From contig JAITHV010000125.1 in NCBI GenBank assembly GCA_031279835.1, positions 1 to 39,201 of the forward strand: a stretch of DNA of 39,201 nucleotides. Reading direction: 5' to 3'. Shown in pieces: positions 18,301-26,587 of the stretch. The notes under the pieces are model-generated. The model was not told where the DNA came from, searched no databases, and saw only the letters and a list, made by a program, of their open reading frames with translations. This stretch comes from Coriobacteriales bacterium (GTDB taxonomy: Bacteria; Actinomycetota; Coriobacteriia; Coriobacteriales; UBA8131). Both the position numbers and the translations under genes were made by a program. Each line of letters opens with the position of its first letter. The stretch's first letter is position 1.

Positions 18301-19344
18301 TTGTCCGAGAAAAACGTGTTGACTCGAACCATGTATGCGCGTCTCCTTGAGATCCTCAAGGCAGGAGAATCGGCAGCAGTCGTCACCGACTACCATGCAT
18401 CAGGCGCCGTGACGCGCCGCCTGATGCCGAACACTGACGCTGCGGCAGCTGCTGAAGTCGACGCTCTCCAGAAGCACCCTGACGCCGTCGCGCACGGACC
18501 GGTCACCCACATTCGCCGCAGTGACACCGCCATGACCGTTGTGGAGAACTACGCTGTGAAGCCACGCCTCATTATCATCGGCGCCGGCCATGTGGCACTT
18601 GCGCTCGCACAGATGGCAAAACTCGCAGACTTCACGGTGATCGTCTTTGACGACCGTTCAAGCTTTGCGAACACTGAGCGCTTTGCCTGCGCCGACGAGG
18701 TAGTCTGCGACGGCTTCGGGCATCTCTTCGAGCGCATTGCAATTCAAAAGACCGATTATGTGGTCATTGTCACACGAGGCCATCAATATGACGCGGTGAG
18801 CCTGGCCGGCGTGCTGAGTGGCGTCGAACCGTGCTACACCGGGATGATTGGATCCAAGCGACGCGTTGCCATCGTTAAAAAGCAGCTGGCGCTCGAGGGC
18901 GCCGACTCGTCTCGGTTAGAGCGGCTGCACTCCCCCATCGGGCTAGCCATCGGCGCGGTGACGCCCGCTGAGATCGCAGTATCGATCTTAGCCGAGATAC
19001 TATCTGTCAAGCGGCTCGCGAGCGCCACATGCCATGCCTCGTGCGACCTTGAGGCTGTCGAGGCAATCGCCGCTGGGATGGATGCCGACGCGCTCATCAC
19101 AATCGTAGACACCTTTGGCTCTGCGCCCAACGAGCCAGGGGCAAAACTTGCCATGAGCTATACCGGCGCTATACAGGGCACGGTGGGCGGAGGCTGCGGC
19201 GAGGCAGACGCTATGCGCGCGGCGCGCGAGCTAATAGCTGTCGGCGGATGGCGCTGGCACACTATCGACCTCAACGACAGCGCTGAAGACGAGGGCATGG
19301 TCTGCGGTGGAGAGATGCGCCTGATCATAGAGACGCTCGATTGA
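18301..19344 (+). CDS. XdhC-family molybdenum hydroxylase maturation factor
   Basis: A 347-residue protein. A short N-terminal segment (1-80) is followed by a Rossmann domain with IIIGAGHVALALAQMA (91-106) and MIGSKRR, as in the C-terminal half of XdhC. The XdhC/CoxI domain, with TVGGGCGEADAMRAARELI and GMVCGGEMRLIIE, is at the C-terminus (about 235-347). In ordinary XdhC proteins the CoxI domain comes first, so the order here is reversed; I recall that aldehyde-oxidoreductase maturation factors linked to this gene set share it. XdhC binds the molybdenum cofactor, protects it and helps its sulfuration before insertion. Start TTG 18301 is chosen because GAAAGGA lies six bases upstream; the frame is open from 18211 but overlaps the previous gene. 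Confidence 0.82.
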   Translation: MSEKNVLTRTMYARLLEILKAGESAAVVTDYHASGAVTRRLMPNTDAAAAAEVDALQKHPDAVAHGPVTHIRRSDTAMTVVENYAVKPRLIIIGAGHVALALAQMAKLADFTVIVFDDRSSFANTERFACADEVVCDGFGHLFERIAIQKTDYVVIVTRGHQYDAVSLAGVLSGVEPCYTGMIGSKRRVAIVKKQLALEGADSSRLERLHSPIGLAIGAVTPAEIAVSILAEILSVKRLASATCHASCDLEAVEAIAAGMDADALITIVDTFGSAPNEPGAKLAMSYTGAIQGTVGGGCGEADAMRAARELIAVGGWRWHTIDLNDSAEDEGMVCGGEMRLIIETLD

Positions 19345-19435
19345 GCAACGTTGCGAAGCCACGTGACAGAGATGCGAAGCAACGCCACGCCGCAGCGCCT
19401 ATCTGATATTTCGCGAGCATTTGACTATAATAGCG

Positions 19436-20791
19436 CTAACATCTGGCTGCAGCCCTTGCGGGCAGGATGGAGCGCTTAGCCGGATACCACGGGCGAAACG
19501 CGGAAAACTGCCTGATGTCTGCCTCCACGCCCAAGGCGCCTGACACGACGAGCTGCCCCAGGCCTTCTCCTAAAGCCACTCGGACGTCTTGCGCCGAGAG
19601 GGCGTGCCCCGGAAGCACGGCCAACACGAGTGAGAGAAGGCACTGGGCAGCATCGTATGAGGCGTGAAAATCCACGACTCCTGGCAGCTTGAAGAGACAG
19701 TCCTCCAACTCGTACATCCCAAAACGGCGGCCATGGCATGCTATCTGCTCGTCAAGCCTCCCCTTTACGGCATCGATGCGCACAAGCAGCGATCCGCAGG
19801 CGCAGCGCCCGCTGATGAGGCGCGTCATGTCGCCGGTGCGGTAGCGGACAAGCGGCATGGCGCGGCGCGTAAGCGTCGTGACCACCAGTTCGCCCCAAGA
19901 CCCCAGATGTGCGAGCGCGCCCGTGCAGGGGTCAATGACCTCGAAGACCAGCTCGGATTCGCGGACATGGTAGCCCGTATGATGCGGGCATTCTACCGCG
20001 CCGCCGTAGCCAGTCTCGGTCATGCCAAAATGGCCAAACACCGCAGCGCCCCAAATGCGCTCGACCTCGCCTCGCAGGCTCGGTGCTATGGTGTCGGCCG
20101 ATAGCAGCACGCCTTTTACGTCTAAAGAGACCCCCACATGCTCGCACCAGCGCGCAAAGGCAAACACGTGCTGGGGGAATCCCACGATGCCTTGCGCTTT
20201 GTGGCCAGCCAAGGCGTCCGCAAGCTCAGGAAAGCCTGTGGGTAGCCCCAGGGCGAGCGGGGTCGAGCCAGCCTGGCGAATTGCCTGTGCCAGTAGGTCG
20301 CCGAGGCCGCCAGGACGCTCGCAAGGATACAGAATTGCAATTGCCTCTCCTGCGCCTGCGAGCATGCGCATGCCTGCAGCAAAATAGTCTACGGTGGCCG
20401 CATGGTCGGCAGGCGTGAAGGCCACGCGCTTGGGCGTTCCCGTTGTGGCGCTCGTGGGCAGGGTCACTAGCCTGCTCACCTCGTCTTGCCCGACACAGAG
20501 CAACGGCCCAATGCCTGCCGAGAGGTCCGTCGGCCCCATGAGCGGCAGGGTCACGAGGTCATCAAGGCGCAAAAGTCGCCGAGACGGCAGCTGAGAGCGG
20601 TAGAATCGGCTGTGGGCACGGGCATGTGCGATCGTCTCGTTAAGGAGCCCAATGCGCAGATGGTCGAGCTCGCCGCGCGTAAGGGCCCCAGCAATTCCTT
20701 GCTGCACACGATACGCATACGCTAGCTCGCCTCTCAGACTGCCCAGCCTCCCCGTAGGCCTGCCATCTGCGCGCCAAGCGCTGCTACTCAT
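19436..20791 (-). CDS. AMP-dependent CoA ligase-like protein (DVU_1553 family, PaaK-related)
   Basis: A 451-residue adenylate-forming enzyme related to phenylacetate-CoA ligase. The nucleotide loop is TSATTGTPKRVAF, the adenine-binding motif GHFGMTETGYGG, and the hinge region includes VRYRTGDMTRL, followed by a small C-terminal domain. A cysteine pair (RCACGS) lies in the region where PaaK relatives can bind zinc. These enzymes activate a carboxylate with ATP and transfer it to CoA; the substrate is unknown. The ATG at 20791 overlaps the last codons of the radical SAM gene by eight bases, so translation is coupled; a GTG start at 20815 is possible. It is conserved beside Mop-type oxidoreductase genes in Desulfovibrio (gene name from memory). 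Confidence 0.78.
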   Translation of the reverse strand: MSSSAWRADGRPTGRLGSLRGELAYAYRVQQGIAGALTRGELDHLRIGLLNETIAHARAHSRFYRSQLPSRRLLRLDDLVTLPLMGPTDLSAGIGPLLCVGQDEVSRLVTLPTSATTGTPKRVAFTPADHAATVDYFAAGMRMLAGAGEAIAILYPCERPGGLGDLLAQAIRQAGSTPLALGLPTGFPELADALAGHKAQGIVGFPQHVFAFARWCEHVGVSLDVKGVLLSADTIAPSLRGEVERIWGAAVFGHFGMTETGYGGAVECPHHTGYHVRESELVFEVIDPCTGALAHLGSWGELVVTTLTRRAMPLVRYRTGDMTRLISGRCACGSLLVRIDAVKGRLDEQIACHGRRFGMYELEDCLFKLPGVVDFHASYDAAQCLLSLVLAVLPGHALSAQDVRVALGEGLGQLVVSGALGVEADIRQFSAFRPWYPAKRSILPARAAARC

Positions 20792-22286
20792 AGTGGTGCA
20801 GGGCACGTGCCGCACGGTAATGGCTCGGCGTGTTGTTGCTGCTCAAATTGTAGGCGCAAAAAGGCACCAAGGTTCCGTCGGCATCCATGACAAAGATGTA
20901 GCAGCGGCGCAGCCGGTCAAAATCCATCGTCTCAGCGTCCATAAACGCCATGCCGGTGAGGGAGAAGCCGCGCGCCTTGGTGCGCCAAAGGAAGCCGTCA
21001 AGGGTGGCAGGAGGCAAAGGCCCGAAGCCAAGCTCGCCGATGTCGCAGCCCCATCGTCGTGCCTGCGTGTCTTGCGCACGCTGCACGGCGTCTGCCTGCG
21101 GCATGCCGCAACAGGTTCCCACAGACGGGCCGTCAGGGCGCACAGAGACGAGCCTTCCCTCATCGTCAATGAGATAGTTGGCGTTAAACGAGCAGTAAGG
21201 GTTCTCTGCAGTGCCTCCGCTAAAGTGCTCGCGGCTGATCATTCCACCGCTTTGCTCTTCAAGCAGTGCGAGCACGTCAGGTATGGTCATTCGGCGTGGG
21301 GGCGCAGGGATGTCAGAACGGCCAAAAGAGGCAAGAGGCTGCACGTGCACGCCCCGGACCACCGGGCATCGCGATACGCCGAATTCCACAATCGGCATGA
21401 GCTCATGCTCATTGACGCCGCCGGCAAGAGTGCACACAAGCACGACCGGCAATCCAGCGACGGCACAGGCGTCGATCGCTGCCAGCTTCTGCTCGCGCAG
21501 CGCGCGCCCTCGAAGCAGGCGCACTGGCTCGTCGTCAAGTCCGTCAAACTGAAGGAACACGCAGGTCAGCCCTGCCTCCTTGAGTCGTTGCGCGCGCTCG
21601 GGCTCCTCGCCGAGAAGGATCCCGTTCGTGTTGAGCTGAAAGTAGCTGAAGCCCTTGTCGCGTCCGATGCGAATGATGTCTTCGAGGTCGTCGCGCAGCG
21701 TAGGCTCCCCACCTGAGATCTGGATGTGGCATAGCCCAGCCACAGCCCGCAGCGCGTCGTACCAATGGGCAATAGCCTCAAGCGGCGGGTCCGCCACGTC
21801 AGTCGCCGCATGCGCCTGCTTCGCAAGGCGAGACCGGCCGGCGTCAGCATAGCAGACCGGGCAGGAGAGGTTGCAGCGCTGTGTCACCTCAAAGAGCACA
21901 CAGCAGGGGCGGGTCTCGTGCTGAGCGCACGTACGACACCCGTCGGGACACGGTGGTCCCACCAGCGCATTTGTGGGCCTGGCTTCCCCCGGTGCCAGGT
22001 CGCCTGCTGCAGCAGCGCCACAACACGAGGACAGCGCGGATGCCGCTTCGGGGTTGCTCCATGAGGAGAAGTCGATGCGACGGGACCACACAAGCTCTGA
22101 GAAGCTGCCGTGTACAGGGCAGGAGCGCTGGAGAAAGACGTCTCCCTCGCGAATGACGCGCCGTGCCTCCAAGGGCATGAGGCACACAGGGCAGACACTT
22201 GCAGTTATGGCGCAGGGCCCGTCACCAGAAGGTCCCGTTGCCAAGGATGGTGGTACTGGCTCATTTTTTGAGCAACATACGTCCAT
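20784..22286 (-). CDS. trsS: Radical SAM protein, TrsS-like
   Basis: A 500-residue radical SAM enzyme. The N-terminus has a zinc-ribbon-like pair CPVC (32-35) and CPVHG (56-60). The cluster motif is RCNLSCPVCYADAG (C138, C142, C145), followed by the SAM-binding QISGGEPTLRDDL. Further cysteine groups occur at 113-129 and near residues 350 and 390, and the C-terminus reads LVPFCAYNL. This pattern fits the family I know as 'radical SAM (seleno)protein TrsS', which accompanies Mop-type oxidoreductases; here every candidate site is cysteine and there is no in-frame TGA. Reaction unknown. AAGGAGG precedes the ATG. It heads a minus-strand unit with the CoA ligase. Confidence 0.78.
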   Translation of the reverse strand: MDVCCSKNEPVPPSLATGPSGDGPCAITASVCPVCLMPLEARRVIREGDVFLQRSCPVHGSFSELVWSRRIDFSSWSNPEAASALSSCCGAAAAGDLAPGEARPTNALVGPPCPDGCRTCAQHETRPCCVLFEVTQRCNLSCPVCYADAGRSRLAKQAHAATDVADPPLEAIAHWYDALRAVAGLCHIQISGGEPTLRDDLEDIIRIGRDKGFSYFQLNTNGILLGEEPERAQRLKEAGLTCVFLQFDGLDDEPVRLLRGRALREQKLAAIDACAVAGLPVVLVCTLAGGVNEHELMPIVEFGVSRCPVVRGVHVQPLASFGRSDIPAPPRRMTIPDVLALLEEQSGGMISREHFSGGTAENPYCSFNANYLIDDEGRLVSVRPDGPSVGTCCGMPQADAVQRAQDTQARRWGCDIGELGFGPLPPATLDGFLWRTKARGFSLTGMAFMDAETMDFDRLRRCYIFVMDADGTLVPFCAYNLSSNNTPSHYRAARALHHYE

Positions 22287-22753
22287 AGCGCTACCTCCTT
22301 GTTCACAGGCACAGCCTGTTCATACTGATCAAGACAAAACAACTGTGCTTGTTGGGTGCGTTGCTGTCAAGCGGCCCTCAACGACAACTCATGGAGTTGT
22401 TGGCGCTGTTGCTCTTGGCAGGGGAGGCAAGGGATCGTCTTTTTTGCTTTCAGCCTGCCTGCAGCCCGCCTGCAGCCCGTCAATGCTCACGCCCCCTGGC
22501 ATGCTTTCTTGCGGCACACTGGGGGCTCGGCGTGTCGGGGCCTGCCAGCCTCTGCTGTTGTTTCATGGATGGATCCTGCGGCTTCGGCGCTTCGCGCCTT
22601 TGCGCAGGATGACGGATGAGGGGCATGCTCGCAGCCCGTCATATGTCTTTGCGCCATTGACAACATTCTCAGACTAGAACACAATGCTCATAAACACAAG
22701 GCATCTGCTGTTGGTATCTGCTATTAGCACGTTATCAAGTAAGGAGTGGAGCG
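22287..22753. other. Intergenic region with divergent promoters and hairpins
   Basis: About 470 bases between the radical SAM gene and the broken surface gene. Directly upstream of the radical SAM ribosome binding site is ACAGGC-ACA-GCCTGT (22305-22319), a possible operator. A nested hairpin lies at 22573-22610 (outer ATCCTGCG/CGCAGGAT, inner GGCGC/GCGCC). An 11-base unit is repeated in tandem at 22457-22478. A plus-strand TTGACA (22657-22662) with CACAAT 17 bases later (22680-22685) is the best promoter candidate for the surface gene. The open frames across this stretch do not look coding. Confidence 0.45.
22657..22685 (+). promoter_or_regulatory. Candidate promoter of the broken surface gene
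   Basis: TTGACA matches the -35 consensus exactly; CACAAT at a 17-base spacing is a four-of-six -10. It is 68 bases before the ATG at 22754. Confidence 0.35.
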
Positions 22754-25543
22754 ATGTCTACGACACAAGTATCGAGGCTGCCTCGGGAGAAGGGCGCCAG
22801 CACGACCGCCAGAACAACGCGCGCGGCATGGGCATCAATGGCGCTTCGGGTGATGCTCGTTCTATCGGTGGTCGCCACGGCGACGCTCGCCAGCGCGGGC
22901 ATGTACGCAGGCTCTGCGCCAGCAAGCGCAACCGCCACAAGCGCCACAGCCGCTGACCTGCGGCCTCTCGCGACGCTGGAGCTCTATGTCGCTCCGGACG
23001 GCGACGACGCGGCATCTGGCAGCATCGACGCACCGCTGGCCAGCCTAAAAGGCGCCCGCGACAAGCTGCGCACCCTCAAGCAACAAGGGCCGCTGCCCCA
23101 GGGCGGCGCCACCGTCTATCTGCGTGGCGGCACCTACCTGCAGGAGCAGGGGCTGCGCTTCGGGCCGTAGGACTCCGGCAACGCGGACGCGCCCATAGCC
23201 TATGCCGCCTACCCCGGCGAGAGCCCTGTCATCAGCGGCGGCGCCAGCTTCGGCCAGACCGACTTCTCGGCTGTCCCGGCAAGCTTGGCCGCCCGGCTGC
23301 CCCAGGCGGCGCAGGGCAAGGCGGTGGCCGTCAGCCTGTTCGACCAGGGCTTCACTGCTGCTGATCTAAGCTACGACGAACCGTGGTGGACGGAGGGCAG
23401 CTACCAGCCCACCGGTCTTATCTCGGTCTTCGTCGACGACACGCCTTTGCACATGGCCAGGTACCCGAACAAGATACCCGGCGACTTCGGCGGCATTGAC
23501 TACACCCGGTTCCTCTACCTCAAAGACGCGGTGAGTGGATAGAGGGCGGTCAGTTCCCAGATGTCCAGTACCCGGTGCTGCGGCTGCCAGCCGACGTCGC
23601 TGCGCGGGTAGCTGCCTGGCAGGGCACCGAGGACGTGCTGTTCTCCGGCAACCACAGCTACGATTGGCTGCATGAACACAACATCATTCGCAGCTTTGAC
23701 GCAGGCACTGGTCATCTGGAGATATCCAAGAACAACCAGCTTGACTGGTCCCGCTGGGAAGGTTTTGGCATGTATTACTTCCAGAACGTGCTGGAGGAGC
23801 TGGACGCCACTGGCGAGTACTACATCGACAGGCTCACAGGCACCCTGGTGTTTTACCCGCCCGCCACGGCCGGCCAGAGCTTCAGCGTCAAGGTGCTGAG
23901 GCAGGACAACAGCGCAGACGCCATCATCGAACTGGCAGACGCATCGCACATCGCATTCCTAGGCCTGACCTTCGCCTACTCGCAGAACAGCGGCTTTATA
24001 GCCTGCGGCGTCGAGCACGTCACGCTCAAGAACAGCGTTGTGAAGAACGTCAGCGGCCATGGGCTGGTCCTCGGCGAACACGACCCCGGCATGTTGGGGC
24101 TTGAGTATAAGTACGGCGACAACGGTTGGTACGACGACGGCCACACCGCCCAGGACAACGGCCTGCACTACACGGTCACCGGATGCGACATCATGAACTC
24201 CGGGGCCTGGGGATGCCTTGTCTTCACGGGCGACAGCTCGCGGCGGGCGAGCGGGCATCTGCTGTTCCAGGACAATGTAGTCGAGTACCCCGGCCTCATC
24301 CACAACACGCCGGCCCTGGAGATAACCGGCGTCGGGACCAAGCTCTTGAGCAACCGCTTTGCGCATGCTCAAAGCGGCGGGGTCGCGCTCTCGCTGGTAG
24401 ACAGCGAGTTCGCCTACAACGAGATCCGCGACACCTTTGGCGACATGGGCCAGGACGGCGGCGCCCTGGCCATCGCTACTGGGCTCCGCTTCGGGCTGCG
24501 CGTCCACCACAACCTGATCCACCAGATACCCCGCCAGCAGGTCGCGCTTTCCTGGAAGCCGCGCGGCGTCGCCAACCGGTCGGGAATCTACGTTGACCAG
24601 GTGGCGACGAGCATGGAGCTGAACCACAACGTGCTGTTCGGCTGCCCTCGAGGCATTATCATGCCCCAACATCAACGAAAAGACAGACTTCAAGCAATAC
24701 ATGGACAAGGTAGACGACAACGTTGCGATAAACCTGGCAGTTCACAAAGTGCCACAGGAACGGTCGCGAGTCCTGCCTGCCGACGGCGCACCTGACGCAC
24801 CGACACCCGACCCGCTCTACGGCAGCTACGGCAACAACCGCTACCTGACGAGCGACCCCGGCTTCGTCGACTATGCAGGGGGCAACGCCCAACTGACGCA
24901 GGAGGCCGCCGACAGCCTGGGCATCAACTGGATAGACCTGAGCAAGATAGGCGCCCGACGTGACACGGTCAGCGAGGAGCCGCCTGAACAACCAGGGCTG
25001 CCAGAACAACCAGAACAACCTGAGCAACCAGAGCCGCAGGTCTACCCGGTGCTGAGCAGCTTTGGCACCTGGACGGGCAGCGGCACGGCCAGCGCCCACA
25101 TAGACGCGCCGACAGCCAAGTTCACCGGCTTGGCCACGGCAGACGGCGTGCGACTCGGCGCAGGCGACTACTCTGTGGCCGAGGGCAGCACGGCCATAAC
25201 GCTCAGCGAGGCAAACCACGAGTCCCTGGCAAACGGTAGCTACGCTTACGTGGCGCGCTTCACCGACGGCCAGAGTGCCGAGAAGGCGCTCACGGTGAAC
25301 GTGGCTGCGCCCAGCGAAGGCAGCCCGCCTCCCGCGATCCCCAACACGGGGGACAAAGGCGGGGCGCTCCTGGCCTTCGCGATCGCCAGCGCCCTAGCCG
25401 GGACGGCGGCGCTTGGCAGCTTCTTGCTGCTGCGCATGCGCAGCCATGGCGCGTCCTTATACCTCAGAGTATTCGATATTAATAATAATAGTAGTAATAA
25501 TAACTTGATGAGCCGCCAGATGAGACGCCCCCCGAGTCGCTGA
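22754..25543 (+). pseudogene. Broken LPXTG surface protein with right-handed beta-helix domain
   Basis: A secreted protein of about 900 residues disrupted at several points. It has a good ribosome binding site (AAGGAG), a long signal peptide, and the opening of a beta-helix polysaccharide-type domain (LELYVAPDGDDAASGS, TVYLRGGTYLQEQGL). A TAG at 23168-23170 interrupts RFGP/DSGNADAPIAY. Near 23535 the frame shifts: DAVSG-stop continues in another frame as GEWIEGGQFPDVQYPVLRLP. Near 24655 it shifts back, from GCPRGII to CPNINEKTDFKQYM. The 3' part has a Pro/Glu/Gln linker and a sortase-like IPNTGD with membrane helix, but no normal basic tail and stop; the frame runs on into the convergent gene. 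Three separate lesions argue against a single sequencing error. The intact protein would be wall-anchored and possibly act on glycans. Confidence 0.82.
25478..25504. repeat. Triplet microsatellite (TAA/TAG)n
   Basis: A run of ATTAATAATAATAGTAGTAA followed by TAATAA lies at the junction of two convergent reading frames. On the minus strand it encodes seven consecutive tyrosines and the stop of the small membrane protein. On the plus strand it is read as an Asn/Ser run in the read-through tail of the broken surface gene. Confidence 0.8.
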
Positions 25544-25877
25544 ACAAGACGATGATCGCTCCTATGACCATCAAGAGAAGGGTCAGGACTAAAACCCATT
25601 GGACAATCAACTCGATCGCTCTAGGGAAATACAACGTGTCAAGCTCGTTGATTGTCTTGAACACAATGCTGCCCTGCACAAAGAAGAGCACAACCCCAAT
25701 CAGGAGGTACAGCAAGAAGGGGGTCTCGACGCCGGGAAGGTAGTCTGACCGCACCAGGTGGTCAGTTTTATCAAGCACTGAGCTGAGGCTGAAGGCGAAC
25801 CATGCGGCAGGTATGAAGGGAGAGAGGGCACAGAACACCCACCAGGGAGTCTTCCTGTTTGAGTAACGCCTTGCCAT
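25479..25877 (-). CDS. Small three-helix membrane protein with a heptatyrosine C-terminus, unknown function
   Basis: A 132-residue protein with three predicted membrane helices (about 11-35, 52-72 and 89-114), a Ser/Gly linker (SGGVSSGGSSS) and a tail of seven tyrosines encoded by a triplet repeat. I use ATG 25877 because GAGGTAG lies seven bases upstream and the first helix follows at once; the frame is open to 26087. No family is recognised. The final 65 bases overlap the read-through tail of the broken surface gene on the other strand. The tail could be a phosphorylation or membrane-interface signal, or an accident of repeat growth. Confidence 0.62.
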   Translation of the reverse strand: MARRYSNRKTPWWVFCALSPFIPAAWFAFSLSSVLDKTDHLVRSDYLPGVETPFLLYLLIGVVLFFVQGSIVFKTINELDTLYFPRAIELIVQWVLVLTLLLMVIGAIIVLFSDSGGVSSGGSSSYYYYYYY

Positions 25878-26093
25878 TGTCGCTACCTCACTGTGACGCG
25901 CGTCGCCTGTGGCGCACGTTGCCAGCCAAACCGCTGCATAGACTATTACACACGTAAGCACTCTGCCCAACGCGAGCACCCACTTTACGACAACTGAAGT
26001 AATTGACGACGGCAGATGGACGCAGGCGCCTGTCATCGCGCGAGGCCGTGGGCACGCGAGGGCGCAGGAAAGCCTGGGGTGTCGCAATCGCGG

Positions 26094-26099
26094 TATACT
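26094..26099 (+). promoter_or_regulatory. Candidate -10 box for the C-GCAxxG-C-C operon
   Basis: TATACT on the plus strand, 74 bases before ATG 26168; no good -35 is visible at 16-18 bases upstream. An inverted repeat ACATGC/GCATGT with a five-base loop (26117-26133) lies between it and the gene. Confidence 0.25.
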
Positions 26100-26167
26100 G
26101 TGTTACAGCAGAAACAACATGCTTGCCGCATGTGAGGCGTGTGCTTCAGAAGGGAGCAGATAGGTCT

Positions 26168-26587
26168 ATGCGCGAGAGAATGGTGACCTTGGCGTCTGAG
26201 GGGTTTGCCTGCGCCCAGATCATGATGATCCTTGTGCTTGAGAGCGAGGACAAGTCAGATCCAGACCTGATCCGGACCGTCGGGGCGCTCAACAACGGCG
26301 TGCGCGACACCGGGAACATCTGCGGCGCTTTTACGGGGGGTGCCTGCATGCTCTCTTACTTTGCCGGCCAAGGCGAGCGCGACGAGGTCTCTGAGCCATC
26401 GCTGGACGCGATGACGCAGGAGCTCTACGACTGGTTTGCCGCCCTCGCGCGCGCGCGCTATGGCGACGTGACCTGCCCGGCAGTGCTCGAGGGAGACGCG
26501 ACAAACAAGCTCGTGCGATGCCCACAACTCGTTGAGGAGACCTTTTCTAAGGTGGTTGAGCTGTTGGAGAGGGAGGGCCTGCTGTGA
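26168..26587 (+). CDS. C-GCAxxG-C-C family redox protein (DVU_1555-like)
   Basis: A 139-residue helical protein with the cysteine pattern of the C_GCAxxG_C_C family: C15 in GFACAQIM, C52 in NICGAFTGGA, C103 in VTCPAVL and C118 in VRCPQLV, plus an extra C60. Members may bind iron-sulfur clusters or metals and often lie beside redox enzymes; no activity is firmly known. This subtype travels with Mop-type aldehyde oxidoreductase genes. I start at ATG 26168; the longer frame back to 26003 has no family resemblance. The stop overlaps the GTG start of the next gene (GTGA), so translation is coupled. Confidence 0.78.
   Translation: MRERMVTLASEGFACAQIMMILVLESEDKSDPDLIRTVGALNNGVRDTGNICGAFTGGACMLSYFAGQGERDEVSEPSLDAMTQELYDWFAALARARYGDVTCPAVLEGDATNKLVRCPQLVEETFSKVVELLEREGLL

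Noticed and set aside
19426-19431. Perfect TATAAT as a plus-strand promoter in the convergent gap
   Set aside because: No acceptable -35 at 16-18 bases and no plus-strand gene downstream; it would only read antisense into the CoA ligase gene.
20784-22286. Selenocysteine in the TrsS-like protein
   Set aside because: No in-frame TGA; the candidate positions are all cysteine codons.
22754-25543. Programmed frameshifting or recoding in the beta-helix surface gene
   Set aside because: There are a nonsense codon and two shifts in different directions, with no slippery heptamers seen, plus loss of the normal 3' end; decay is simpler.
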